The translations under genes and the position numbers were made by a program. From Hyperoodon ampullatus (taxonomy: Eukaryota; Chordata; Mammalia; Artiodactyla; Ziphiidae): a stretch of DNA of 64,000 bases. Under the pieces are notes generated by a model. The model did not search any database, was not told where the DNA came from, and saw only the letters and a list, made by a program, of their open reading frames with translations. The stretch spans positions 35,682,338-35,746,337 of the forward strand of contig OX457061.1 of NCBI GenBank assembly GCA_949752795.1. The letters are read 5' to 3'. Shown here in pieces: positions 45,986 through 57,295 of the stretch (position 1 is the stretch's first letter; each line of letters begins with the position of its first letter).

Positions 45986-46302
45986 TTTAAACATAAATAC
46001 TCTTCAAATCCTCATTTTTCTAGGATTTTTCTATTTGACCATCTACCGTGCCAGAGTATTAGATACTGAAGATTTAAAGCTGAATAAGACTCAGTTCCAG
46101 TCTTCCAGAAGTTCAAAGGATATCAGAAGAGAACACAGACTTGCAAACAATTACAGAGCAGTAGGATGATTGCAAGGATGGAGAGAGCAAGAAGAGAAAG
46201 TTCTCAATCTTCCCCAGGAATAAGCAAGACCTCATTTGAGCTGAGACTTTAAAAAAAGAGAAAGTCTGTCCAAATTTCATCTACTCGGTGTTATTTCGAA
46301 TA

Positions 46303-46400
46303 CATCATTAAGAGCTAACATTTTAGGAGCTTTATGTGCCAGGTACTGTGGCAACTACTATGTTTATTTGCTCATATGCTCCCAAAGAAACCCAGGGATG
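46303..46400 (-). mobile_element. MIR fragment
   Basis: AAGAGCTAACATTTTAGGAG and CTTTATGTGCCAGGTACTGT are the MIR 3' part in reverse. Confidence 0.5.
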
Positions 46401-46829
46401 TAGACGATTGCTTTAGGACTTTCTGGTTGCAAGCAATAGGCACCCAACTTCTCCTTGCTGTAAACAAGAAGGGATTGCTTCGCTCAGTAACTAAACTGGA
46501 CAAAAGGCAGTGGTGGACTGGTCTCAAAAAGCCTTGGAAAAGGAAATCAAGAACTACATAAGTCTTCCATTTTTCTCCCTCTTCTGCTTCTCTTTGCATG
46601 TTGGATCAAGTTTCTGTCTTTGGATTTATGACCTGAGAAGGAAAGACTCTTCCCCCTAAGCTCAAGTTAAAAAAAAAAATCAAGAATAAACACCACCCCC
46701 ATGACCCTAAAGAAAGACTCCACTGAAGCAAGCATGGGTTATATGCCCATTCCTTAGCCCAGAACTGTGATGAAGGGGATGGGCCATTATAATTGTCCTA
46801 ACTTAGGTCATATGCTCACTGTGGCAGAG

Positions 46830-47390
46830 ACTCCTAGTCACCCACCTACCATATCTGGTCTCCCCTTCTTGAATAGCAATAGAGCTCTTGAGTTTTAGCT
46901 GGGCACAAAGGTACCCAAAATAAAGATTACATATCCCAGCCTCCCTTACAAATGAATGCGGCCATGAAGCTAGGATCTGGGTAATGATGTATATATAAAT
47001 CCTGGTTCTGTGTGGCAGCTTCCAGAAAACCTCTTTAAAAGACAGCTGCTTCTTTTGTTGGTTGTCTCCTTTCTTCCCTTATTCCATTTTCTGCCTGGAA
47101 CATGAATATGGTGGTAGACCTCTAGCAGCCATCTTGGATCATGAGAATAATGGTCACATTATAGCGACACCTGAGTAGTAATCTAGAACGAGCCCGGGTT
47201 CCTGCAGACTTCACAGAGCAAAACCACCACAGTCCTCTCAGATTGCCTATCTACCCCTTTTAATTGAGTTTTCCTGTTACATTCAGCTGAACTTGATCCT
47301 GTATAATAAACTCAAACCTGTAGCCATTGAAGCTATCCTCTCAATATATGCTTTCATAAATGCTATGGCAGAGAAAAGAGGACATACATA
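46830..47390 (+). mobile_element. LTR-like old repeat, copy 2
   Basis: GGCACAAAGGTACCC, ACATATCCCAGCCTCCCTTA, CCTCTAGCAGCCATCTTGGA and GCCCGGGTTCCTGCAGACTT share order with 34925-35440. Family uncertain. Confidence 0.45.
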
Positions 47391-48559
47391 GTGAGTTACT
47401 CACTACCCCCCAAAAGTGACACACATCACTTCTGCTTCATTTCATTGGCCAAAAAAAGATGCATGGCCATGTCCAATTCCAAAGGTTGGGAAGTACAATC
47501 CTACCATAGTCCTAGAAAGCAGAAAGTAGAAATATTTAGTGAACAGAGCAAATAATTACCATATTGAGTCACCTGAATTGGGAAGACAGTTGAGTTCAAA
47601 AAGCAAAGTAGAGACAAAACCCTGGGAAGCTTAGTCTGCCCTAAAATTGAGGAGGTTCCTATAGGAAAGTTATAAATCAGTTTCTTCAAGGACTTTCTGA
47701 TCTTTAGTTTGGGATAGTAAATTCACCTGATGCCTGCTATATTACATATAACCGTGATGAATTACGTAGCAGTGGTTGACTCTAGCAGGAGTTTGTAATT
47801 AAGAAACTATGGGCATTTGATTAAATTCTTCTTTTCTACATTTTTCATCCCATGAAAAATGTTCCAGAAGCAACCTAAAGGTACTGAAATGACAACATGG
47901 AGCCAGAATGAGAAAAAACTACCTGGGATTCATCTCATGACATAAAGACTTACGTGGAAAAAAAAAAACACGTGTGTTGGTGTTGTAAGGGATGGGGGAT
48001 GCCTTATATTTTTCTCACCACCTGCACCCTGATCAACAAGAAATTGAACCTCAATCCCTGTCTATCCAATGGGACTTGTGTAAAGGACACCCACCTTCAC
48101 CCCACCCTTCACTGCAACCACCTTCCTACATTAAAGGAGGTGCTGTAAAAAGACAGGACAGATTTGTAGGGGGGAGAGATAGAAGGGGAAGTGAGGAAGA
48201 AAGCATAGAGTGGTGCCGGCAAAGGTCCTTCTGAGATGTCAAGAATCAAGTCCAGTAAATGGAAGCAGAGACAGGAAAAGTTTCAGTTTCCATGCATGTT
48301 GGGCATAGTATCTTGCCTTGTTTTAAAATCTATCACACAGTGTTAGTGAATCACAGTGACAGGCAGTAGGGACAGTAGGAAGATGCCACCTTGTGACTAT
48401 ATTTTATAAGACTATCAGTTGTGAATTTAACAAAGACATTCTCCCCTGCACAGATTGTTTCCTTAAGTAGAATTATCTGAAGATGGAGTTCATGATGGAA
48501 AAGCCTTAGCAGTGGACACTGTAAACAATTAAAAAGCTGTAAACATAAATAAATGTTAT

Positions 48560-48786
48560 GGGGCCTCCCTGGTGGCGCAGTGGTTGAGAGTCCGCCTGCC
48601 GATGCAGGGGATACGGGTTCGTGCCCCGGTCTGGGAGGATCCCATATGCCGCGGAGCGGCTGGGCCCGTGAGCCATGGCTGCTGAGCCTGCGCATCCGGA
48701 GCCTGTGCTCCGCAACGGGAGAGGCCACAACAGTGAGAGGCCCGCATACCACAAAAAAAAAAAAAATAAAAAAAAAAAAAAAATAA
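48560..48786 (+). mobile_element. CHR-1 SINE with perfect 15-bp TSD
   Basis: GGGGCCTCCCTGGTGGCGCA.. to an interrupted A-tail. ATAAATAAATGTTAT flanks at 48545-48559 and 48787-48801. Confidence 0.96.
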
Positions 48787-48801
48787 ATAAATAAATGTTA
48801 T

Positions 48802-50219
48802 AATACTAGATCAGATAAAAAAATTTTAATACATATCATTTCATGTGTCTTATTTCATTTAATCCTGCCATAAATCCTGAAATATAGTGGGTACTCCATT
48901 TTTATGGGTGAAGAAATAGAGCTATATGATGTAGCCATAAAGTCTGGAAATAAAAATGGTTTATTGCTATTACATTTCAATGCATGGTGTGTTTAATGTA
49001 TTGTCCCTTGCTAGCAGCGCAAGCTTGCAGTGAAGGTGGTAATTAACACATCATGTGTGTCCACCCCTGCATTTGTATGTACAGTGCACTGCCTCAGATA
49101 ATTTTGGTCTCTGATTTCTGTGGACAAAACCTGAGCCTTTAACAAACCCCAGAGGAAGGAATCAAGGGAGTTCAGATCTGGCAGCTTCCTTCACACAACC
49201 ATGTCAGCCAAACCAGTTTTGGAAATTATCCAATCAGTCCCTCACCTTCTGGCTTAATGGGTGGTGAGTGTGCCAGCTTGTTGGAACCACTCCTGGCACC
49301 CTTCCCCTAGCCTGTCATATGCCAGCATTAACTGGTTACTTTACATGATAAAATACATCTTTTCAGACACTTTACTTCAAAGAAAAATGGTCCCGAGACA
49401 CGTGCTTTCCACAGGTTACACCACACCATCACCTTTGCCTTGTGTTTGGGTGGCTGAAGTTCAGTGTGGGTTGTCTTGACTGTCTCCTGACCCAGCACTG
49501 CATCTACTGTTTGCCTCCCCTTTTACATAAAAAGTAGCTTGGTCTCAGTCTTTGGCATTCTTATTCAGGAGATCTGAGCGCCTTGAGCACATTTCCAAAC
49601 AACAATTGGGATTATCCTCAGCTAAACTTTGTAGGACTTACATCTTGAACTGGTGAAAGGCACATGGATTGAGAATTTTTCATGTGGTACTGAAAAGTAC
49701 CCCCAGTTTCTAGAATGCACTTTGAGCTGGCTATTATGTCTGCAGTGACCATTTCCTTTACCTCTTCAGAAACAGTCATCCACAAAACAGTGTGCCCAAA
49801 ACATTGCCAGTGTTCTTGAATTTGTGAACCAGCCTTCCAAAGGTGCTCTCTTCCAGAAGGACACGCATTGAAGGACTCTTTAGATTCACTGACAGGACCA
49901 GCCCTCATGTTGCAGCATAGTGTGTTCATCTTTCATCATCTTCAACCTGTAAAAAATAAAATAGCATCATTTATGTTTCTAGATATTATATCCAAGGTCA
50001 AGGCTTGAACCAAACTCCATTTGTGATTTTCACCATAATTCTTGAGGTTGCTCTGCTAAAAACAAATAATAATAATGATAAAAGTTTTTAAAAGGCATAT
50101 TCTTTTTATCTTTCTCTTTTCTTTCTCCCACCAGTGTGTGGAATACAAAGAGATCAGTAAAGATAATTAATTTCCTGTTGACAAATTATGATACCACCAC
50201 TCCCATCTGGAGGCAGCTA
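48802..50219. other. Intergenic, nothing firmly recognised
   Basis: Includes a 103-codon minus frame (49618-49929) without a domain I know. The segment 48930-49960 may be an old DNA-transposon relic, but I cannot assign it. Confidence 0.3.
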
Positions 50220-50760
50220 TAACTATAGTTACTTTATAAAATTTATTTTTAAATTATCATGCAGTAAAATTAACTTTTTGTGAGTGTACAGTTCCATGAA
50301 TTCAAACACATATACAGATTCATGTAACCACACCCCCAATCAGGCGACAGAACAGTTCCATCACTCCAAAAAACTCCCTTTGCAGTTACACCCTCGTCTC
50401 ACTCCTAATCCCTGGCAACCCACTGATCTGTTCTCCATCACTACAGTTTTGTCTTTTCAAGAATCATATAAACGGAATCATACAGTATGTAATTTTCGGA
50501 AACTAGCTTTTTTCACTCAGCAAAATGACTTTGAAATTCATCTACGTTTGTGTACAGGTGTTTATATGAAGTTAAATTTTTATTGACTTAGAATAAATAC
50601 CCAGAGATAGGATTACTAAATCATATGGTAAAGTATGTTTAATGTTTTAAGAAACTGCCAAAATGTTTTTCAGAGTGGTGCATGTACCATTGCTCATTCA
50701 CAATAGAAATGTATCAGTTCTAGTGGTTCTGCATCCCATCCAGTACCCGGTACTGCGTGT
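50220..50760 (-). mobile_element. Old L1 3' UTR, minus strand
   Basis: AGTGTACAGTTCCATGAATT, CATGTAACCACACCCCCAAT, CCTGGCAACCCACTGATCTG, AACGGAATCATACAGTATGT, AAGAAACTGCCAAAATGTTT in reversed L1 order. Confidence 0.75.
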
Positions 50761-50879
50761 CTGTGTGTGTGTACACATATATTTGTGTGGGTACATATAT
50801 ATATAATATATATAATTCTAGATTGATAGTCCTCCTCTTTCTCTGTCATCTTGAGTCCACTATTGAGCCCATTCAGCAA

Positions 50880-51995
50880 ATTTTAAATTTCAGTTATTAT
50901 ATTTTTAAGTTCTACAATTTTAATCTGATTCTTCTTTATATCTTCTATTTGTTGGAAGAACATTTCTATTTTTCCGTTTGTTCAAGAGAGCTTATAATTG
51001 CTTGTTGAAGCATTTGTATGATATCTGCTTTGTGATACAATTCCAATATCTGTCAGCTGGCATTGTCTTTTCCCATACAAGTTGTGATTTTTTTTTTTTT
51101 TTGGATGGCAAACTGAATTGTTTCCAGAGTATTTTGAATATTATGTTATGAAATTCTGGGTCTTATTTAAGGCCTATAGAAAGAATTGATTGATTGATTG
51201 ATTGATTGATTTTTGAGCTGGCACTTAATCAAGGGAGGTTCTGGTCACAAGATCCAACCATCCTTCTGTGGGAGCTGGCTCCAGTGTTAGTTCAGATTTC
51301 AAAGTTTGTGCAACGCTATTAAGATTTTTCCTGTGTGTGAGCCCCCAGCAGTCAATCTGGGATCTGGGGGGTGTTCTTTTTTATAGTTCAGCTGCTAACT
51401 GAGATCAGATACCTGCATGGGCAGCTCAGAAGCTCCAAAGCCATCTGTTCCTCCTGATCTCCCCCATTACACTCTACTTTTCTGGGGGTTCCCCTTTTCA
51501 GTCCTTTGCCCCGAAAAACTGAGACTTCAGTTGCCTCACTCTCCTGCTTACTTCTGTGACTATGTTTTGCATTTGGGCCAAATGACAGGAAGACAGTGAG
51601 GTTCTGCCCCATCCTCCTGAGTTTACAAATCCACTGATAAGAGAGGAAGGTTTTTCCTCCAAATTTTGGGTCCTGCTGTTGCTTTGCAGCCTCTGCCATC
51701 ACTGCTGCTGCCAAGACATTGCCTGAGGTTTGGGAAATATTGTACAAAAACAGGGAGAGGAAAAACAAGCACACACACTTTCTCTTTCCCACTCTTCTGC
51801 ACCTATGCCTACGTACGGGCTTCAGACTACTGCACGGAGCCCCAGAGGATCCTAGATGGGGAAGAAAATGGTAAACACACTGCTGGTTCAGTGGTATTTT
51901 AAATTCTGGTCTTCTTCCCCAAGCTACCTGCTACTGTTAACTTTCTGAGTCCTCAAATAGTGGCTCCACGCACCCTATAGATTTTATAGTTGTCA
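50880..51995 (-). mobile_element. Probable further old L1 sequence, minus strand
   Basis: Decayed but orderly motifs typical of old L1/HAL1: TGATATCTGCTTTGTGATAC, CAATCTGGGATCTGGGGGGT, CCCGAAAAACTGAGACTTCA, CAAATTTTGGGTCCTGCTGT. A 134-codon minus frame (51388-51792) falls within it and is not a gene. Confidence 0.45.
51185..51212 (+). repeat. (ATTG)n microsatellite
   Basis: Seven uninterrupted ATTG-type tetranucleotide units. Confidence 0.9.
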
Positions 51996-52471
51996 TTAGA
52001 CAGGGTGGAATGTATTTACCCCTTCTTACTTAGAACTAGTACCATCACTTTATATTTGAATAACAATTTTATTTTCCTTCATTACTCTTCCAAGGTTATC
52101 TGTTCATTTAAATTTTTATACTTCTTCTTAAGAAAGTCTTAGTAATTTACATTCTGTTAGGAAATTGTCCTTAATTTAAATGTAGACTTAAAATTTATCA
52201 ACGTAAAGATTTAAGTAGCATACATTTTCAATTATTATATTCTCCTCCATATGTATGGTATTAGTTTCTTTCCAATGTTATATATTGGTAATTTGACTTC
52301 TTTTTCTCTTGATTACTCTCACAAACATTTAATCTATTTTGTGGTGCCTTTCAGAGAACAAACACCTGGACTCTTTGCTTTTTGATACATTAATTTATGC
52401 TTTTATCCTGAATAATTTTTTTTGTAGTTCCTTAACTTGAGTCCTTTCTTTATTTATTTTCATTTATTCTG

Positions 52472-52694
52472 GGGTTTTTTTTGTTTTTGTTTTGTTTTTT
52501 TGCGGTATGCGGGCCTCTCACTGCTGTGGCCTCTCCCGTTGCGGAGCACAGGCTCCGGATGCACAGGCTCAGCAGCCATGGCTCACGGGCCCAGCCGCTC
52601 CGCGGCACACAGGATCCTCCCGGACCCGGGGCATAAACCCGTGTCCCCTGCATCAGCAGGTGGACTCTCAACCACTGCGCCACCAGGGAAGCCC
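52472..52694 (-). mobile_element. CHR-1 SINE, minus strand, with short TSD
   Basis: T-rich tract, GCGGTATGCGGGCCTCTCAC.., and the head ending CCACCAGGGAAGCCC. TATTCTG flanks at 52465-52471 and 52695-52701. Confidence 0.95.
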
Positions 52695-53240
52695 TATTCT
52701 GTTTTTTAAATAGAGCTCTTGCAGATATCATTTCCTCTGAGTATAACTTTAGCTCAATCTCATGTGTAGTGTCATTATTGTTCTCTAAACAACATATAAT
52801 TAGACTTTTATTGCCTCTTTGGCCCATAAATTATTGAAGTGGGAAATTTATTTTATTTTATTTTTATGTTATTATTTTAACTCAGTGTTTTTACGTTTTG
52901 TTAAACTATTTTTAAGTTAATTTTCAGGTTTATTTCATTGAGGTCTGAGAACAGGACTGTACACTTTTTGTTCTTATTGAAATTTCTTAGGATACAGTAA
53001 AACATACCATTAGATTTTGGGAAAAAAATAAGCATTTTTGGTTGTAAGATATAAATTCATCTATCTTATAAATCAACTTTATTGTATACATTATTCAAAT
53101 ACTCCATATCCGCATTCACTTTAATCTGTTCCATCTGTTCAAGACTGTAAGTATGTTAAAATATGGTACTGTCATTTTTTTGACACTTTTTACTTATGTT
53201 TTGGGGGTTTGCTTTATATTTTTGTGATGTATTAAATTTT

Positions 53241-53450
53241 TTTTTTTTTTTTTTTTTTGCGGTACATGGGCCTCTCACTGTTGTGGCCTCTCCCGTTGTG
53301 GAGCACAGGCTCCGGACGTGCAGGCTCAGCGGCCATGGCTCACGGGCCCAGCCGCTCCACGGCATGTGGGATCTTCCCGGACCGGGGCACGAACCCGTGT
53401 CCCCTGCATCGGCAGGCGGACTCTCAACCACTGCGCCACCAGGGAAGCCC
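53241..53450 (-). mobile_element. CHR-1 SINE, minus strand, with perfect 18-bp TSD
   Basis: T-tract and GCGGTACATGGGCCTCTCAC.. with the head at 53450. TGTGATGTATTAAATTTT flanks at 53223-53240 and 53451-53468. Confidence 0.97.
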
Positions 53451-53759
53451 TGTGATGTATTAAATTTTATGCATAAATGTTTGTAATAGTTATATTCTCT
53501 GTGAATAAATACTCATTAACAAGCTAACTTCATAACTTCAACAACATAAAATCAGCTTTATTCATTTAATATATTTACCTAGAATTTTACTATGTCTGGA
53601 TGGCACCTCAGCTTTACTACAACTATATTATCATGATCATTATCAATATCACTGTTTTTAATTTGCTTGATATTTCCTTATTCAGTCTTTTTTATCTCCT
53701 TCTTTAGTCTGTCTCTCTTTGAAATGTCTTAGGAGGAGGATATTATATTTCTGATGGAT

Positions 53760-55280
53760 TAAAGAGACAAATATGAATTAAATCATAAAGAAACCAGAAG
53801 AATATACAGATGAACATTTATAAGATTGTAGCGTGTGGAAGGTTTTAATCATGTAAACGAAGGAAGAAATCACAAAGAGAAACATTAATTTGACCACATA
53901 GCAATGAACACTCTTATCAGCATAAAATATCATAAACAAATTAAAAGGACAATGACAAACTGGAAAATGGTAGAAAAAATTTTATCATCCTTATTTATAA
54001 AAAGCATTTTTGTTAAGTCTACATTAGCAAGACAACTGAAAATATAGACAAAGGGTAATGGAAAAGCACTTCTGAGAAGAATAAATTCAGATGGACACCA
54101 AGCATATGAGTAACTACTGAACCACATTTATAATTATGGAAATATGCATTATAACAGAAACAAGAAACTTTTTTTTCTGCATTTCATGTTGGCAAAAATT
54201 AATGAATATATATTCAACCCCGGAAGTGGCTAAGCCTAGGTTGGCAGAAACAAAGCACATGTGCTTCCATTCTTCAATCCCTTGTTGAGGTTAAACACCA
54301 CTAATTTATCTTAGCATTCTCTGCTGCTGGACCCAGATGTGGTCTTGCAGTCCTTCCCATCAAGGAGTACCAAGTCACCACTACTAACTAATTGATGCTG
54401 GTACTCCAATGGAATGTATTTACCATTCCTAAAGTTTAATGAAAGTGGAGCTATTCTACATGGCTAGCCCTTGGCAGCCTAATTCAATAATATGATTTTT
54501 TTCAAGGTATGATAATGATCATATCCTTTAGCTAGGAATCCTTTCTAAGGAGAAAATAAGAGACAAGTACACACACACATTTATGTACAAGGCTGGAATT
54601 TATGGTACTAATTATAAAAGTAAAATGTTGGGAACATTGGAAATAATCTTAACGTATAATAATAAGAGAATGGGGACTTCCCTGGTGGCGCAATGGTTAA
54701 GAACCCGCCTGCCAATGCAGGGGACAAGGGTTCGAGCCATGGTCCGGAAAGATCCCACATGCTGCAGAGCAACTAAGCCCCTGCGCCACAGCTACCGAGC
54801 CTGTGCTCTAGAGCCCACGAGCCACAACTACTGAGCCTGCATGCCACAACTACTGAAGCCCACGCACCTAGAGCCCATGCTTTGCAACAAGAGAAGCCAC
54901 CACAATGAGAAGCCCGCAACAAAGAGTAGCCCCCGCTCACTGCAACTAGAGAAAGCCCGCCTGCAGCAATAAAGACCCAACGCGGCCAAAAATAAATAAA
55001 TTAATTAATTAATTTTAAAAAATAAGAGAATGGTTAGATGAAGCATATTAAATACATAAAAAGAAAATTTAGTCATTATGCTTATAGTTCCAAAAAAATT
55101 TAATGCTATAAAAATACTCAGTACATCCTGTTAAATTGGGATGGGGGAGGCAAAAAACCCACTGGTGTCATGTGAATTGTTTTAAAAAATATGCACATAG
55201 AAAACCATGATAAAAGGAAACATACAAATATGTAATAATGTTTATCTTAGGTAGAACAATAACTATCAATTCTTATTTCA
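53760..55280 (+). mobile_element. Old L1 (L1M-type), split by a CHR-2 SINE
   Basis: Decayed L1 ORF2 order: GGACAATGACAAACTGGAAA, ATGGAAATATGCATTATAAC, TCTAAGGAGAAAATAAGAGA, AATGTTGGGAACATTGG before the SINE. Continues after 55033. Confidence 0.5.
54674..55020 (+). mobile_element. CHR-2 SINE with perfect 13-bp TSD
   Basis: GGACTTCCCTGGTGGCGCAA.., repeated CCACAACTACTGA(G/A)GCC units, CCCAACGCGGCC and an AATAAATTAATTAATTAA tail. AATAAGAGAATGG flanks at 54661-54673 and 55021-55033. Confidence 0.97.
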
Positions 55281-55996
55281 TTCTTTATATGTTGAGAGGG
55301 TAGAGAAATAGACTCTACCTCTTGATAGGGGAGTAGAGAGATCACATGGCAGAAGATCACGTGGAAGAAAAATATTATTGTGGACCTCTGGAAAATACAG
55401 TCTGACACTCAATATTAGAAGCAAATCTGTCACTTTTGGGAATCTCCTACCTGCTCTTCAACTTGCCAGTCTCATACTTGAGAACTCTTAACTCTTCAGA
55501 GAGCTTTAATATATTCAGTGGGTTTTCAGCTGATATAAAGTCTAAAAAATAGGAACTTCTCTCTTATTTCACTACTTTATAAAGAAACAATTTGCAGTGG
55601 CATAATTTATCCCTTGTGGAATGTGATTTGATCTCAGACTTACAATGTTTGCAAATTTGTACAGTTTAAAATGAAGCAACATACTCCACTAATTTCTGTT
55701 TATCCTGTTAATTTGTGCATTGTTTTCCTCCAGCCAGATGTTTCTTATACTTAATTTGCCTAACAATATTCAGACTAGAAAACCATTCTAGCATTAAAAT
55801 GATGCACCAAACATACCCACATTAATTTTCCATATCCTTGGCTCTTTCTAGATCTGCCTTGCATTTTTCAACATCCTTAATTTCTATTGAACTCAGATGG
55901 AATCTATGTTTGCCAGGAAAGAAAGAAAACAAAACATGTGACAGCATTTTATATTTTTCCATGTCATATGGAAAAAGCTTAAAGACATAATATAGT
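55281..55996. other. Intergenic, nothing recognised
   Basis: Unassigned AT-rich sequence. Confidence 0.35.
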
Positions 55997-56010
55997 CTTA
56001 AAAATCATGC

Positions 56011-56800
56011 TGGTGTTCATGATTTTTAAGAGTATATTGTATCTTCAGACTTGAAACCATAATACTCCTAGAAGAAAACATAGGAAGTACACACAGTGAC
56101 GTAGGTCTTAGAAACATATTTTTGGGTATGTCTCCTTAGGGAAGAGAAACAAAAGCAAAAATAAGCAAATGGGACCTCCGCAAACTTAAAAACTTTTGCA
56201 CAGTGAAGGAAACCATCAACAAAACAAAAAGGCAGCCTACTGAATAAGACATTTGCAAACGACATATCTGATAAGGGGTTAATATCCAAAACGTATAAAG
56301 AACTCATACAACTCCATATCAAAAAAAACTAACAACCCGATTAAAAAATGGGCAGAAGAGCTGAATAGGCATTTTCCCAAAGACATATACAGATGGCCAA
56401 CAGGCATATGAAAAGATGCTCAATATCACTAATCATCAGGGAGATGCAAATTAAAACTACAATGAGATATCATCTCACACCTGTCAGAATGGCTATCATC
56501 AAAAAGATCAGAAATAACAAGTAGTGGTTATGATGTGGGGAAAAGGGAAGGAACCCTCATACACTGTTGGCGGGAATGTATACTGTTACAGCAACTATGG
56601 AAAACAGTATGGAGGCTCCTCAATATGTTAAAGATAGAACTACCATATGATCCAGAAATTCCACACCTAGGTATATATGTGAAGAAAATGAAAACACTAA
56701 TACAGAAAGATATATGTGCCCCAATGTTTACAGCAACATTATTTATAATAGACAAGATATGGAAGCAACCTAAGTATCTATCAACAGATGAATGGATGTA

Positions 56801-56845
<45 letters not shown>

Positions 56846-57266
56846 GGAATACTACTCAGCCATACAAAAGAATGAATTTCTGCCATTTGCAGTAACATGG
56901 ATGGACCTGGATGGTATTATGCTTAGTGAAATAAGTCAGATAGAAAAAGACAAATACTGTATGTTTTCACTTATATGCAGAATCTAAAAAATAAAATGAA
57001 TGAATATAACAAAACAGAAACAGATTCACAGATATAGAAAACAAACTAGAGGGGAGAGGGGTCGGGGAGAAGCAAGATAGGTGAAGGGGATTAAGAGACA
57101 TAGACAAATAGATATAAAATAAATAAGTTATAAGCATATAATATACACATGGGAATATAGCCAATATTTTATAATAACTTTACATGGAGTATAATCTATA
57201 AAAATATTGAGTCACTATGCTATACACCTGAAACTAATGGTGTAAGTCAATTATACTGCAATTTAA
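56011..57266 (+). mobile_element. 5'-truncated L1 (ORF2 C-terminal third and 3' UTR) with 11-bp TSD
   Basis: The longest intact-order young-style L1 here: AAGCAAAAATAAGCAAATGG, GGGTTAATATCCAAAACGTA, GATATCATCTCACACCTGTC, CAACAGATGAATGGATG, a CA microsatellite, ACTACTCAGCC, to CAATTATACTGCAATTTAAA. AAAAATCATGC flanks at 56000-56010 and 57267-57277. Frames are broken. Confidence 0.9.
56797..56843 (+). repeat. (CA)n microsatellite inside L1
   Basis: About 22 uninterrupted CA units sit where other L1 copies here have a short TATATACACA stretch (compare 15471-15485 and 19172-19190). Confidence 0.95.
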
Positions 57267-57295
57267 AAAAATCATGCACAGCGGGCATTTAAGAA

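Larger units (their letters stand above)
44571..48544. other. Proximal 5' flank of SVEP1
   Basis: 44571-45030 holds no repeat I recognise. 45030-45310 is L2-like, 45758-45985 MIR, 46303-46400 a partial MIR and 46830-47390 an LTR-like old repeat; these are listed separately. 47400-48540 has a short A-tract and no recognisable gene. Open frames here are short and show no domain. The non-repeat part at 44580-44900 is the best place for promoter-proximal regulatory sequence. Confidence 0.4.
52010..53745 (-). mobile_element. Old L1 (L1M/HAL1-type), split by two CHR-1 SINEs
   Basis: Reversed L1 ORF2 5'-part motifs, decayed: TTGCCTCTTTGGCCCATAAA, TTCATTGAGGTCTGAGAACA, TAGGATACAGTAAAACATAC, ATTTTGGGAAAAAAATAAGC. 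Interrupted at 52472-52694 and 53241-53450. Confidence 0.5.

Noticed and set aside
48930..49960. Mariner-type transposon relic
   Set aside because: AAAGTCTGGAAATAAAAATG resembles some mariner ends, but I found no matching terminal inverted repeat and no transposase motif.
51388..51792. 134-codon minus frame with a hydrophobic start
   Set aside because: Falls within decayed L1/HAL1-like sequence; incidental.
14055..53486. Recurring open frames starting like MRASHCCGLSRCGAQAPDAQ or MASPVAEHRLRT at several loci
   Set aside because: They are translations of CHR-1 SINEs in different frames (14.2, 29.3, 29.6, 36.2, 48.6, 52.6 and 53.3 kb), not a protein family.
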